From: Amblyomma americanum
Lineage: Eukaryota; Arthropoda; Arachnida; Ixodida; Ixodidae
Reading direction: 5' to 3'
DNA: 64,000 nucleotides
NCBI RefSeq assembly: GCF_052857255.1
Contig: NW_027526647.1
Coordinates: 62,001-126,000 of the forward strand
The notes below the pieces were generated by a model that did not search any database, was not told the origin of the DNA, and was given only the letters and a program-made list of their open reading frames with translations. The translations under genes and the position numbers were made by a program. This document shows, piece by piece, positions 1-10,107 of this stretch; within the stretch, counting starts at the first letter, position 1; the number at the start of each line of letters is the position of its first letter.

Positions 1-590
1 CTGGGATATCTAAGAAGAGCCCTCAGAATGTCCCCGCCTGACATGAAATTACTAGCATACAAAACATACATTAGACCGATTTCGGAATACGCAGCCACCA
101 TATGGGACCCCTTCAAAAAAACAAACATAGCGAAACTAGAAAACGTTCAGCGCAAATCCGCGAGGTTTATTTACAACTGCTATAGACTGTGCATGTCCCC
201 CACCTGTCTATTACAGTCTGCTAACTTAGAAACACTGGAATCACGCCGGTACCGTGAAAGATTAAAGTTTTATTACTTACTGTACAGCGAAAAAACACGA
301 ATAAACAAAAACGTACATTCAACCCGCAAATGCGCGTACGACCCGTCCATACCACAGCAGAAAGGTTAAGGACTTCGCATGTAAAACCAACGTGCTCAAG
401 AACTTTTTTCCCAGGACGACACTTAACTGGAATGCACCGGATGCCCAAACTGTTGAATGCTCCACTCTCGATGCGTTCACCGACGCACTCCTGAATAAAA
501 AAAAATGCATTGTAATCTGCTCTGAGCCTGTCCTTGTGCCCCATATTTACCTTTTAGACCCATTACACATAATGTTTTTTTCCCGCTCAC
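1..590 (+). mobile_element. LINE 3' fragment: C-terminal part of a CR1/L2-like reverse transcriptase ORF
   Basis: The frame is open from base 1 to a stop at 367-369. It reads as the region after the RT catalytic core of CR1/L2/Jockey-type LINEs: YIRPISEYAATIWDP followed by KLENVQRKSARFIY, which matches the 'Y..VRP.LEYA..VW.P....I.KLE.VQ.KA.RFI' stretch seen again at 3430-3540. A frameshift near 365 moves the last part (VKDFACKTNVLKNFFPRTTLNWN, here abbreviated in sense to the usual 'FFPR.I..WN' ending) into the frame of 392-613. The 3' end is cut near 590, where an unrelated in-frame LINE segment begins, so the usual AATA tail is absent. The upstream part lies outside the window. Non-functional. 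Confidence 0.8.
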
Positions 591-3500
591 AATCTGGAAA
601 AAAAGATAGATGATCTTGAGAACAGAAGCAGAAGATCAAACTTAATTGTTTATGGACTACCAGAAGATGAAGAAGAATCAACCGAAACTCTGGAGCAGGC
701 TGTCAACAAAAGTATCATTCAAGATACCCTAAAGCTCGATCCAGTTGCCTTTGAACGTATTCACCGGCTAGGCAGGCCGCAGGCTAATAAGAATAGACCG
801 GTAATTTTTAAACTCCTGGATGCCCGTAACAAGTCAGCAATACTGAAGCAAGGTTTTAAACTTAAAGACACGAAATATGCCATTGGGGAAGATTTCTCTC
901 CGAGAATTCGAGAAATCAGAAAAAAACTGTGGAATAGTGCCAAAGAAAATCGACAAAAAGGGGACAAAGTTTCGCTTGCCTTCGACAAATTATTTATAAA
1001 CAGCTGCGCCTTTGTTTGGGATCATGAAACGAACGACAAAGTTCCGCTGAAAAAAAAACGAAGAGCAGGAGGAGACAGTCGAAAAAAGGAGCCCACCAAC
1101 GACACGGGGAAGAGCACGATTAAAGCACTGACCATTATAAATGTAAACGCAAGGAGCATAGTAAACAAAGTAGAATCTTTAGAAAACTTATTAATTGATC
1201 GGGAACCTGATATTGTCGCCGTCACGGAGACTTGGCTTTCACCAGAAATTTCGAGTCATGAAATCGCACCACCCAACTACTCAGTCATTCGGAAAGACCG
1301 AGACTCCCGTGGCGGTGGTGTGGCTCTCTTGATAAAGAAAACCCTGCCGTTTGTTATGCTCCCAGACGTATCGGGTGCTGAAAGCGTATTCTGCAGACTT
1401 CTCTGCAACAATACTACTGTCTGTGTAGGCTGTTTGTATAGGAGTCCCTCTTCAGGAGATGAGTGCATTTCTGTCATTCATGACTTCCTTCAACAATATG
1501 CTTGCTGCACTAGAATCATTCTCATAGGTGACTTTAACCTTCCGGACGTGGACTGGATAACTATGCAACACACATCATCATCTTCAGAAGCTCTTTTTGA
1601 CTTAATGCTCTCCTTTAATCTCCACCAAATTATCCTAGAACCAACGCGCAAGCAAGGATCAGCAAACAATATACTCGATCTTATACTAATCAGTGATCAC
1701 TTTCCAGTACACCAAGCGCAGACAGAAATCATCGAAGGCATCTCTGATCACAACATACCATTATGTTTGTTACCTCTAGACTGCTCAATACAAAAACGAT
1801 CCGATGTAAAGACAACACTGAACTTCGATAAGGCTGATAATGCCAGCATATTAACCTACCTCGCACATGAATTTGAAGCATTCAGTGAAATGGTCTCCGA
1901 CCCCTCAATCAATATTAACAGGGTTTGGCTTCATTTTAAGACTATGGTTTCACACTGCATAACTAATCATGTTCCACTAAAAACTAAGCGTCCACAAAGA
2001 AACAGTCCATGGGTAACAAGGGATGTTATCCACGCTAAACGTCATGTGAAAAGGTTGCGTATTTCTATCAAAAAGCATGTTTCATGTCCTTCTAAAACTA
2101 CAAAACTAGCGTGCGCAATCGCGAAGTTCAGAGAGATAGGCAAACGGGCCAAGAAACACTACTTGAATGTAACACTGCCCAACTTTCTGACAAACAACCC
2201 GCATAGATTTTGGAACCATTTCCGTCCAACTAAGAACCCGTTATCCGACTTGTCTCCAGAAGATAGAGCTAACAATGCTAATGCGTACAACACGTTTTTT
2301 CACTCAAGTTTCACAAAAGATGACGGTAATCTCCCGGACTTTTACGGCAATCAAACATCACGCATTGACCCTTTAACCATATCAGATGCCGGCATTTTTA
2401 ATCTGTTACTCACGCTTGACCCTAAAAAATCACCCGGACCAGACAATATCCCAAACGATTTCTTGAAACGATACGCAGAATGGTGCAGCAGATACTTGGG
2501 TCTAATATTTCGTAAATCTCTCTAGTCATCAACTTTACCGGACGACTGGAAGAAGGCAAAGATTATACCAATACACAAAACAGGAGACACCACATTACCA
2601 TCGAACTATAGACCAATATCTCTCACCAGCACGGCTTGCAAGATGCTCGAGCATATCATCCTTCAACACCTAACAAACTTCCTTGATACACACAATCTGT
2701 TATCCCCAAACCAACATGGATTCCGTCATGGGCTATCAACCGTCACACAGCTTACAGAGGTTGTGCATGACCTTGCATTCGCCATCAATAACTGTAGCCA
2801 GACTGACATTATATTATTTGACTTTTCTAAAGCATTCGATCGCGTCTGCCACAACAAATTAATAGCAAAGTTACGGGGTGCCATCGGGGATGGGGAAATT
2901 TTAGATTGGATTTCAGATTACTTATCAAACCGGACACAATTCGTACTGTTTCAGAACATGGAATCTGCGACAGTACCCGTCATATCAGGTGTACCTCAAG
3001 GATCTGTGTTGGGGCCACTGTTATTTTTAATTTTCATCAACGACATAACCAACAATATCGATTCTAACATCAAACTCTTCGCCGATGACTGCATTATCTA
3101 TAAAACAATTAACAGCTACGAAGACCACATTTCACTCAGCGATTCATTGAACAAAATAACCGAATGGTGCAAAACATGGCAAATGACGGTAAACACGACT
3201 AAATCTGTTTGCATGACGGTAACAAGAAAAAGGCAACCTTATGATTTTCCGTACTTTGTTAATGGCAGAATACTGACGAAAGTTCACCAGCATAAGTACT
3301 TAGGCATCACGCTAACTTCTGACCTCAAATGGGACGCGCACATTGCTAGCATAACCTCGAAAGCATTACGCAAACTATTTTTTCTTCGAAGATGTCTGCG
3401 CCTTGCACCCACATCGACAAAGCTTCTCGCATATACTACTTTCGTTCGACCAGTTTTAGAATACGCTAACACAGTTTGGTTCCCCCATTCAGTTACTAAT

Positions 3501-3893
3501 ATAACAAAACTAGAAAAAGTACAGCGTAAAGCATTGCGGTTTATACACAACAAATATAAGCGCACAGATTCACCAACTAACCTCGCGGCTATTTCGGGTT
3601 TAGAGACGCTATCATCAAGAGCGCAACAAGCACGACTAAAATTTTTATTTCACCTGATGCACAACTACTACAAGATAGACGTATCAAAATACATATCTTT
3701 CTCGCAATCACGCCTGTCGAGGCATAAACACACAGCCGCGATAACAGAATACTCATGCCATAACGACACGTTCATGTATTCGTACTTTCCCCTCGTGATC
3801 AGAGAATGGAATCGCCTTGATCCCTCAATCATAACTGCAACCACATTATCTCAGTTCACGTCACGGATAGAATCATTATCAATTAACGAATAA
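573..3893 (+). pseudogene. LINE polyprotein: ORF1 C-terminus, APE endonuclease, reverse transcriptase, with one in-frame amber
   Basis: One frame is open from 573 to 3893 apart from a TAG at 2523-2525. About 600-1060 reads as an ORF1-type domain (IDDLENRSRRSNLIVYGLPE, then the 'FERIHRLGR' and 'RPVIFKL' blocks). From about 1130 follows an APE-type endonuclease (INVNARSIVNKVESL, AVTETWLS, RDSRGGGVALL, LIGDFNLPDVDW, SDHN). From about 2400 comes the RT: DWKKAKIIPIHK, NYRPISLTS, FDFSKAFDRV (motif A), SGVPQGSVLGPLLF (motif B), KLFADDCIIY (motif C, FADD intact) and HKYLGITL. Bases after the stop continue the RT in the same frame, so one substitution (possibly CAG to TAG) broke it. ORF1 and endonuclease being in one frame may be original or may reflect loss of an ORF1 stop. 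No ATG lies in frame before about 1354. Confidence 0.85.
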
Positions 3894-4232
3894 AGCAGTT
3901 TCACTGACATACTCAACCGCCTCTCATCACTTCATTAGATTGTTAATTAATTGTGAAGAAAGTTTTATTTTTTCCGCTGCTGTGTTTCCATGTGCTCTAA
4001 TTGAATTCCTTATGGCAATGCTCTACCCGACTCCTAGACATGTATTTTTCTTTTTCCTTGCTAATGTTTACCTTTTGTTGTATTTTTCTTGTTCCTTTCT
4101 GTTCACGTGTGTTTGATTTGTATTCCAAAGTGCACGGCTCAAATTTTTATCATGTTTGTCATTTTTGTTCGCCCACCTGCTATGGTCCCTGATGGGACTG
4201 GCAGTATTGTAAATAAATAAATAAATAAATAA
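591..4232 (+). mobile_element. 5'-truncated CR1/L2-like LINE, nearly open from ORF1 through RT
   Basis: This non-LTR retrotransposon runs from the middle of an ORF1-type domain through endonuclease and reverse transcriptase to a 3' UTR. It ends in a small hairpin (GTCCC 4185-4189 with GGGAC 4194-4198) followed by GGCAGTATTGTAAATAAATA repeats to about 4232. Such a short A/T-rich repeat tail, rather than a long poly(A), is typical of the CR1/L2 group. The coding frame starts without an ATG near 591, which argues for 5' truncation against the LINE fragment at 1-590. It is the longest, best-preserved LINE in the left half of the window. See the coding entry for domains. Confidence 0.85.
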
Positions 4233-4400
4233 CTCTGTATAAGGAACCGTGCGAATTTTGACGATGGAGACCATCTGTTATCTTGAAGTGCGCTTTCTTA
4301 TTATATGTACATATTCCGTATGTTCATGGCCACCCACTCCTGCCCAAGACCTTGCATAAGGTCGGCAGTACTTGTGAAACAAATAAATAAATAATAAACT
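4233..4400 (+). mobile_element. 3'-terminal stub of another LINE
   Basis: This short stretch ends like the element before it: a hairpin GACCTT (4348-4353) / AAGGTC (4358-4363), then GGCAGTA, then an AAATAAATAAATAA tail at about 4380-4395. No coding remains. The stem sequence differs from the neighbour at 4185-4198 but base-pairs equally well. It is probably a severely 5'-truncated insertion; its left border is uncertain. Confidence 0.6.
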
Positions 4401-4592
4401 GCTGAAAAAAAAGGTCCAGCATGTCATGTCTGTTTCGCACTGACTGCCAATTGATATGAAAGCATCGAGTAGATTTTCATAGTCCGGTCCAACAAAATGA
4501 AAAAAGTCAGAAGGCAATAACCAGTCTGCGGAAGCCATGTTCAAAACTGGAAAACCTGCACTTATCACGTTGGTATCGATCTACCAATTTTT
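4401..4592. other. Unassigned spacer
   Basis: I see no convincing gene here. A minus-strand frame is open through about 4290-4568 but has no recognisable motif. It may be a continuation of the minus-strand LINE ORF1 remnant found on the other side of the SINE. Confidence 0.3.
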
Positions 4593-4850
4593 CTAGATGG
4601 CTCTTGACCGCAGCGGTAGCCGAGTGGTTGGGCATCCGCCTCACATGCGCAAGGTGCGGGGTTCGATCCCCAGTACCGCCGGGTACCCACCGGTGATACA
4701 ATGGGTACAAGCTTCCCCTGGCTTAGTGCTCGGCTTATGCGTGGTGAAATGCTTGGCAAATGGGTGTTTGACCCCACCTTGAGTAATCGAAAATTTGTGC
4801 AGTGGCGCTCTCTGACCACAGATGCCCTTGCAGCATAAAAATCCATAATC
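4593..4850 (+). mobile_element. tRNA-derived SINE (Ser/Leu-type head)
   Basis: The head at 4613-4680 looks like a tRNA. The acceptor stem GCGGTA (4613-4618) pairs with TACCGC (4674-4679). A pol III A box TAGCCGAGTGG lies at 4617-4627 and a B box GGTTCGATCCC at 4660-4670. The 'GGTAGCCGAGTGG' start is typical of class II (Ser/Leu) tRNAs, but there is no long variable arm or intact anticodon arm, so this is not a working tRNA gene. A tRNA-unrelated body follows to about 4850 (it includes TTGAGTAATCGAAAA). From memory this resembles the tick SINE called Ruka. The SINE interrupts a minus-strand LINE ORF1 remnant. Confidence 0.75.
4613..4680 (+). promoter_or_regulatory. Internal RNA polymerase III promoter of the SINE (A and B boxes)
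   Basis: The A box matches the TRGYNNANNGG consensus at 4617-4627 and the B box matches GGTTCGANNCC at 4660-4670, with 32 bp between them. This is the normal tRNA-type internal promoter arrangement. Confidence 0.75.
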
Positions 4851-5330
4851 GTAGATCGCACTTGGCCTTGATTACATGAACATCGACATGCTCTTCTTTT
4901 AAGACCAAAATTTTTTCGTTTCGATGCCACAAAAACTGGTAATTTGTTTCAAGTGGCTTTTCTTTTGTCGTCTTGAGCAGTGACCTACGTGCATTATACA
5001 CAGTTCGATTTTCATACATAAACATATTCTTCTCAACATTTGATACAGCCTTCCTTTTGTCAAACCATCTGTCTTGTGTTCATTGTTGCTGAAGCGAAAA
5101 TCACACCATGGGTCTTGTCTTTTCGTGCAGGAAGACGATGAACGGCTGAGAACGTGCTCGTTAAGAGGATCAAGTTATAGTTTCTTAGCAAGGTCATTTA
5201 TTCTGGTCATGAAGCATTCACCCTCTTGTTTCACCAGCCCGTGAATTTAATTGTTCTCCTTTTGACTGCGGTAGTCAAGGTCATTTACTGCAGCAGACAT
5301 TCTCTTCAGTTCAGTGTTGGTTCCAACCTG
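4851..5330 (-). pseudogene. LINE ORF1 C-terminal fragment (FP25-like domain)
   Basis: Reading the minus strand from about 5330 down, the frame gives AVNDLDYRSQKENN, a TAA stop, then IHGLVKQEGECFMTRINDLA, AVHRLPARKDKTHGVIFRFS, and finally YQFLWHRNEKILVLKEEH. This is the coiled-coil/RRM-like to FP-like C-terminal layout of CR1/L2 ORF1 proteins (nucleic-acid chaperones of the retrotransposon RNP); 'YRSR.QN.EIHGL' and 'Y.FVW...GKI.VRK' are the diagnostic blocks. Two in-frame stops (in ENN*IHG and AKKL*LDP) make it non-functional. The SINE at 4593-4850 truncates its C-terminal end. Confidence 0.65.
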
Positions 5331-5339
5331 TTCGAGCTG

Positions 5340-5785
5340 CTGCCGCCAAAGTCAAATGCTTTCTCGTAATTAGTGAACGCTATATACAGTGGTTGGTTAA
5401 ATGATCGAATTTCTCTATCAACTGATTGATAGTGTTAAAATGGTGTATTCTCGAGTACCCTTTAGAAAGCATGCCTGATCATTTGGTTGGTTGAAGTCTA
5501 AGGTTGTCCTGATTCCATTTGCGATAACCTTAGTAAATACCTTGTAGGCAACGGACAGTAAGCTGATCGGTCTGTTATTTTTCGAGTCCTTGGCGTCTCC
5601 CTTCTCATGAATTAAGATAATGTAAGCGGTCTTCCAAGCTTCTGGTACGCTCGAGGTCATAAGACATTGCGTATACAGAGTGTCTAGTTTTTCTAGCAGA
5701 ATCTTCCCTCCGTCCTTCAAGAGATCTGCTGTTACCTGATCTTCACCAGCTGCTTGCCCTCCTTTGCATTTATGACGAGGTCCTC
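5340..5785 (-). pseudogene. RTE-like LINE reverse transcriptase fragment
   Basis: On the minus strand this reads GEDQVTADLLKDGGK, VPEAWKTAYIILIHEKGDAK, NNRPISLLSVAYKVFTKVIA, QPNDQACFLKG, then after a frameshift PLYIAFTNYEKAFDFG. These correspond to the RTE/BovB-type RT segment 'GPDGI..ELLK.GG', 'P..W....I.LLHKKGD..D..NYRPISLLS..YK', 'P.EQAGFR.G' and motif A 'F.DYEKAFD'. The motif A aspartate is replaced (TNYEKAFD). About one quarter of the RT is present. Its upstream part continues at 6010-6220 after an unrelated insertion. Confidence 0.75.
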
Positions 5786-6009
5786 AGGCTTAACGGCACA
5801 CACACGACAGGGGATTGGCCAGGGTGCAGTGCGGATACAAACGCACTCATTGACAAGGAGTGGAGTATTTGGATAATTTTTTGTCTTAGACTAGAAATTG
5901 TACAAAAAAGAAGAAAAAAACAGAAAAGAAAAAGCATTGAATTCTCATTCTTGCAGAGTAATCTACCTGATGTAATTATGTAGTCGTGAATATAATGCAC
6001 ACTGCTTTT
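5786..6009. other. ~220-bp insertion splitting the RTE fragment
   Basis: This sequence separates two pieces of one RTE reading (PPVTKEEVKKS on the right, GEDQVTADLL on the left). It contains a purine-rich run (AAAAAAGAAGAAAAAAACAG, about 5905-5925) and no coding signal. I could not identify its family or a clean target-site duplication. Confidence 0.4.
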
Positions 6010-6223
6010 CTTTTTCCTAAGATTTCTTTACTTCCTCTTTCGTTACTGGTGGGATGTCCTGTCGCTGTGCTCTACTGCCTCTGTCATTAACATTCTGATT
6101 AGTTTGGCTACTATACAGATTTGTGTAGAACTCTTCGGCTACCTTAACTGTCTTATTCATATTGCTAGTGGAAAAGCTGCAAGGTGTATAAACTAGCAGA
6201 ACCACCGCGTTCAACAAGGTCAC
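6010..6223 (-). pseudogene. RTE-like LINE fragment upstream of the RT core
   Basis: The minus strand reads AEEFYTNLYSS then DIPPVTKEEVKKS. This is the linker just before the RT in RTE-type elements ('...FY..LYSS......IP.IT.EEV..AL..MK'). It belongs with the RT fragment at 5340-5785. Confidence 0.65.
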
Positions 6224-6719
6224 TGTTCAGATAACAATGCATTTTAGCGCAGGAGGTCATCAGATCATCAGGAGGTATACGCTGCGCATAAAGCTCCTGG
6301 TGTTATCACCTAGTGTCACTGACCTGATGTCATCCGTTCAACATGGCGTCGCTTGCTGGCCGGCCATCAACCCCGAGGTTGGTCATAAAGCATCGCTACC
6401 GCCCGTTCGTGGTTCCCTGCTGCCATCGCTGTTTTTGATCGCCACCGACACTTTCACTTGGTAGCATCCATCGTATATAATAGCCCACGTCTCAGCCAGC
6501 CAGGGACATAACGGCGACAGAGCTGCCAGTGCATTTGGGCTCGGCATCGCGTCAGCCATGCACCACTTACCTGTCCTGATTGTGCAGATTAGTTACCTCG
6601 ACGGCGCTACTTGTCCCAAGAGTAACGATTACTGTGTACTAGCGGTGCCGTGCCCAACAGAGTTCCGCGACAAAGTGAAACGCTTTCTATAGCCAGTATC
6701 GCGATGTTGGTCCTTTGCC
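6224..6719 (+). promoter_or_regulatory. Probable 5' UTR / promoter region of the 2A-containing LINE
   Basis: No ORF is supported in these ~500 bp, which sit directly upstream of an ORF1 start at 6720. A TATA-like element TATATAA lies at 6474-6480, with TCAGCC-type initiator-like sequence about 15-25 bp downstream. LINE 5' UTRs usually rely on internal TATA-less promoters, so the TATA match may be incidental or belong to another remnant. Confidence 0.3.
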
Positions 6720-7487
6720 ATGTCCTTGTTGATTTTACTTGCCGGTGATGTTGAGTCAAACCCAGGTCCTTCCCCTGAGGACCTGCTTTCCTCGGTTTTA
6801 GAAGAGCAGAGGCTCGAGTCTGGTCAAGCGGAAATACTGAACGAGCTTAAAGGTATTAAAGAGAAACAAGATGCTACAGATGAGACGATTAAACAACTTT
6901 CCGATAGAGTTACAGCACTGGAGGCCAAAGTAGAATCGCTTGACCAACCTGACGCCAGCACGCTTGGTCCCGGTCTCCATAACATTACTGAAACTGAAAA
7001 ACTGGTTGAAAAACTGGATCATGTTACAGAGAGGTGTACTGAGGCTGAAAACAGGCTTCGTCGGTCTAGTTTGCTTTTCTTTGGGCTCACGGACGATGAG
7101 AATGAAAACTGGGATGACTCGGAACAGAAAATAATTACCTTCTGCCACGAAAAGCTGGGAATTACTGTCACAAACTCCCAGTTTGAACGTGTACATCGGT
7201 TGGGAAAGTTCGCTGTCGACAAGCACAGGCCCATTATTGCGAAACTAACATTTTTTAAGAATAAACAGCGGATTCTTTCTTCGTCGTATAAGCTGAAAAG
7301 GTCGAATCATTCAATTCGATGGGATCTTTCTTTACCGACCAGGCAAGCACGGCAAAAGCTACTTGAGTTCGCCAAGCGCCGGGATAAAAAGGACAAACTT
7401 TTGATAAGCTTTGATAACCTGCGCATTGACAAAAATACTTATGTATATGATAGCGCAACAAATTCTGTCATCCTATCAACCAGATAG
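6720..7487 (+). CDS. LINE ORF1 protein with an N-terminal 2A-like ribosome-skipping motif
   Basis: This 255-codon frame begins MSLLILLAGDVESNPGPSP. Residues 10-17 (DVESNPGP) match the 2A consensus D(V/I)ExNPGP exactly and are preceded by a short leucine-rich run, as functional 2A sequences are. Translation should therefore skip the Gly16-Pro17 bond, releasing a 16-residue leader. Residues about 25-80 are a predicted coiled coil (repeated L/I heptads around LNELKGIKEKQDATDETIKQ). Residues about 105-230 are the RRM-like to C-terminal domain of LINE ORF1 proteins (RLRRSSLLFFGL, FERVHRLGKF, RPIIAKLTF). The only in-frame upstream extension is nine codons back to a stop at 6690-6692, so ATG 6720 is the natural start. 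ORF2 follows directly. The frame is intact. Confidence 0.8.
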   Translation: MSLLILLAGDVESNPGPSPEDLLSSVLEEQRLESGQAEILNELKGIKEKQDATDETIKQLSDRVTALEAKVESLDQPDASTLGPGLHNITETEKLVEKLDHVTERCTEAENRLRRSSLLFFGLTDDENENWDDSEQKIITFCHEKLGITVTNSQFERVHRLGKFAVDKHRPIIAKLTFFKNKQRILSSSYKLKRSNHSIRWDLSLPTRQARQKLLEFAKRRDKKDKLLISFDNLRIDKNTYVYDSATNSVILSTR

Positions 7488-8790
7488 CTCAGCAAACAGC
7501 TATCCCGCAAAGACTCTGCCAAGGTCATGTGGCCCCAGTCCACAGTTATCGTTATCGTTTACTAACATCCGAAGCCTGCTGTCGAAGCGTGAAGAGGTGT
7601 GCTCTTTTTTTATGATACTGAAAGTCATATCGTTGCACTAACGGAAACTTGGTTGCACCCAGACGTAGCGGATAACGATTTTTTTCCCAGTAAAGAAATC
7701 TATAACATATATCGCTATGATCGCTCAGGTAAAAGAGGTGGTGGTGTCCTTATCGCCATCAAAAGAGCGTTAAATTCATTCCACATTAATACCGGCTCTT
7801 CCCTTGAGATAGTCTTGGTTGCTTTAAATTAGCATCGGCGAAGATACTGGTTGGTGTCTGCTACCGTCCGCCTGATTCAGACCATTCATTCGTTACTAAA
7901 CTCCACAGCAGTATTACTTAAGCTATTCAAAAATGCCCAGCTGAACTCATTTACCAGATTGGTGACTTCAACTTTCCTCAGATTGATTGGTCACATTTGT
8001 CATCATCGTGCCGCGCCTCAACAGAGCTTATCAACATTACGTTAGACTTTAATTTCTTTCAGTTAATTAACCAACCCACTCGCGGTTCAAATATGTTAGA
8101 TTTAGGTTTCTGCAATGCGCCTGAAACGATTAATGAAGTCTTACTCCTTGACAGTGTTAGTGATCATAAGCTCATCCATTTACAACTGTATGTCCCATTA
8201 GCATTTAGAGGTCTTACATCCAGGAAAATTCGCGATTACAATGGAGCCAAATATAATGATATGAATGTTGCTCTTAATGATTTTTTTTATCCAAACATTC
8301 TTGCCCTCATTTGCGGACAGGTCTGTCGAACAGAACTGGGTGCTTTATAAGAATATTATGTATAATCTAGTTTACAAATATGTTCCCTTGGTTTCTACCT
8401 CAAACGATAAAACTGATCCATGGTTCAATAGATCTCTCCGTCGTCATCAAAACACAAAAAGCGTTTGTACAGAACGGCTAAGTTCCTGTCTACATCGGAT
8501 GCTTGGAAAAGATACAACGATTGTCTGAAATCTTACTGTTCGACCCTTCGGGCCTCAAAGAACAAATATTTTTTCATGACCTACCCGCCCTCCTAAAATG
8601 TAATCCCAAAAATTTTGGCGGGTGATATCTCCCGATAGTACTACCAACCAATTTCCATTGAGCAATGACGACCACGTACCGCTTCGGAGAGTGAATGTCG
8701 CCTAGCATTTAACAGAAATTTTGCATATTCGTGACTGGTCATGAATTTTTACCTCTCTCTTGCCGATGTTGGATCCAGATGTTGACTTGG
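7488..8790 (+). pseudogene. LINE ORF2 N-terminal half (APE endonuclease and linker), frameshifted
   Basis: The coding reading jumps between frames: LSLSFTNIRSLLSKREEV (to ~7600), then VALTETWLHPDVADNDFF and YRYDRSGKRGGGVLIAIK (to ~7832), then ITLDFNFFQLINQPTRGSN and DSVSDHKLIHLQL (8000-8190), then DPWFNRSLRRH, FFHDLPALLKCNPKN and RVISPDSTTNQFP (8400-8680). These are the APE endonuclease blocks and the linker before the RT. At least five frameshifts or stops are visible, so it is dead. The readable LINE ends near 8790 at a solo-LTR-like sequence; its RT half resumes near 10,565. Confidence 0.75.
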
Positions 8791-8792
8791 AG

Positions 8793-9736
8793 TGGTAGAA
8801 GGCGGGTCTCGTGAATGACCCGCGGGACGTACTTCGCGACTGGTGAGTTTCAGACAGGCGTGCAGGTCTTCCGACGTTGACACCAGGAAGGCTTCTTTCA
8901 AAAAGTTATTTATTACACTATTTTACAGAACTGATTTACATATGCCGAAAGATTTCGGCCTCTTCCCTATAACTAAAAACAAAACTTCCAACTCCCGCGA
9001 CTCCGGACCACTGTCAGCCAACACACGGCCAACCTGTCCGGCCGCCGCTCAAGGAACTCGCGTCTCCAACTCCGCGACCCCGGGACCACCACCGGCTGCC
9101 ACACACCAACCCCCTCACGCTCTCCTTAGCGCCCACCCATCTCCTTGTACTCCCGCCAAAACTGCACCCTAAGCCAATAGACAATTCTCCCGCCAAGAAC
9201 TTACTCCTTAGCAGCCAATAGGTGACTTTCCCGCCACCTTTCGGACGCAACATATCACAACACAAAAGAAAAGCACACAATATAAAACACACGCCTTGCA
9301 ACGCAAAAGAAAACCAGAAAATATCGAACACACGCCTCGCTGCAAGCTGCCGTGGCTAACTAGAAAATGCTACAACGAGGGGAGAGAAACAATTTACGAC
9401 ACACGCGTCACTATTAGCCGCTCTGGCCTAAGGTGCCTAGATGCCCGCTCGCCTCCGGCGCTGGCCCATTGAGGCACCCTACTCTGGCCAGCCAGAAGAA
9501 AGGTTAAGAAAAAAAACGCGCAGCGCCGGTCCACCCGGGCCGTCCTGTCGTCGTCTCGTGTTTCAGACCGACCGACTTCCAAGAACAGACCATTCCTCCT
9601 CGCTTAGGCCGAGGCTTCCAAAACTCGCGCACGACGCCGCCCTGAGAGTCTCTCCCTTTTGTCAGCGCGTTCCCCTGCTCCCCTTCGGCGGCACTCCTCA
9701 CGCCTTACTACGATGTACACTAGCTGCGTCGTGACA
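8793..9736 (-). repeat. Long terminal repeat of a Ty3/gypsy-type element (3' LTR, minus strand)
   Basis: On the minus strand the LTR starts TGTCACGACGCAG at 9736. It is preceded immediately by an 18-base polypurine tract and, further upstream, by a gypsy RNase H. It appears to end ...TTCTACCA at 8793, giving TG...CA ends and about 944 bp. A poly(A)-signal-like AATAAATAA lies inside, near 8907-8915. The outer end is an estimate, because the LINE reading continues to about 8790 and I cannot see a target-site duplication. The other LTR is absent. Confidence 0.55.
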
Positions 9737-9754
9737 CCTCCCCTCTTCCTCTCC
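9737..9754 (-). promoter_or_regulatory. Polypurine tract (plus-strand primer) of the LTR element
   Basis: The minus strand reads GGAGAGGAAGAGGGGAGG directly before the LTR start TGTCAC. An uninterrupted purine run abutting an LTR start is the standard site of plus-strand DNA priming in LTR retrotransposons. Confidence 0.65.
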
Positions 9755-10107
9755 ATTCTTTCCCTATTCTTTTTGTGCCAGTTTGAAAAAAAAAAAACAT
9801 GCTTTCCCCTTAGGCTGGCTCAGGACGCCGCACCTCTCTCTAGTGCGAGAATGCACTAAATCTTCCCCTCGAGATACACTCCGAAAAGGAATACAGGCAT
9901 GCAAGTATGTGAAAGCAAGCTACACTACTACACACCACACCATACACCACATGATCGCATATTTAAAGTGAAGGCAGAGTATACAAGAAGCATGCATGAA
10001 AACAAACAGAAAAGCAACAACAGACCACCGAGGCAAGGCTCGAACATCGCTGCACTCATGCTCCGTGCTCAGAGGTTCCCATTTTTTGTTTTTGTTTTTC
10101 ACTCATG
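9755..10107 (-). other. Spacer between gypsy RNase H and the polypurine tract
   Basis: No domain is readable in these ~350 bp. An integrase would be expected after RNase H in a full element, and it is missing. The internal region has therefore been deleted or rearranged. Confidence 0.4.

Noticed and set aside
4613..4680. A functional tRNA-Ser or tRNA-Leu gene
   Set aside because: Acceptor ends and A/B boxes are present, but there is no anticodon arm of proper form or class II variable arm, and a SINE body follows.
9014..9740. Proline-rich and arginine-rich open frames on both strands
   Set aside because: They lie inside the LTR, have no motif, and reflect its GC-rich composition.
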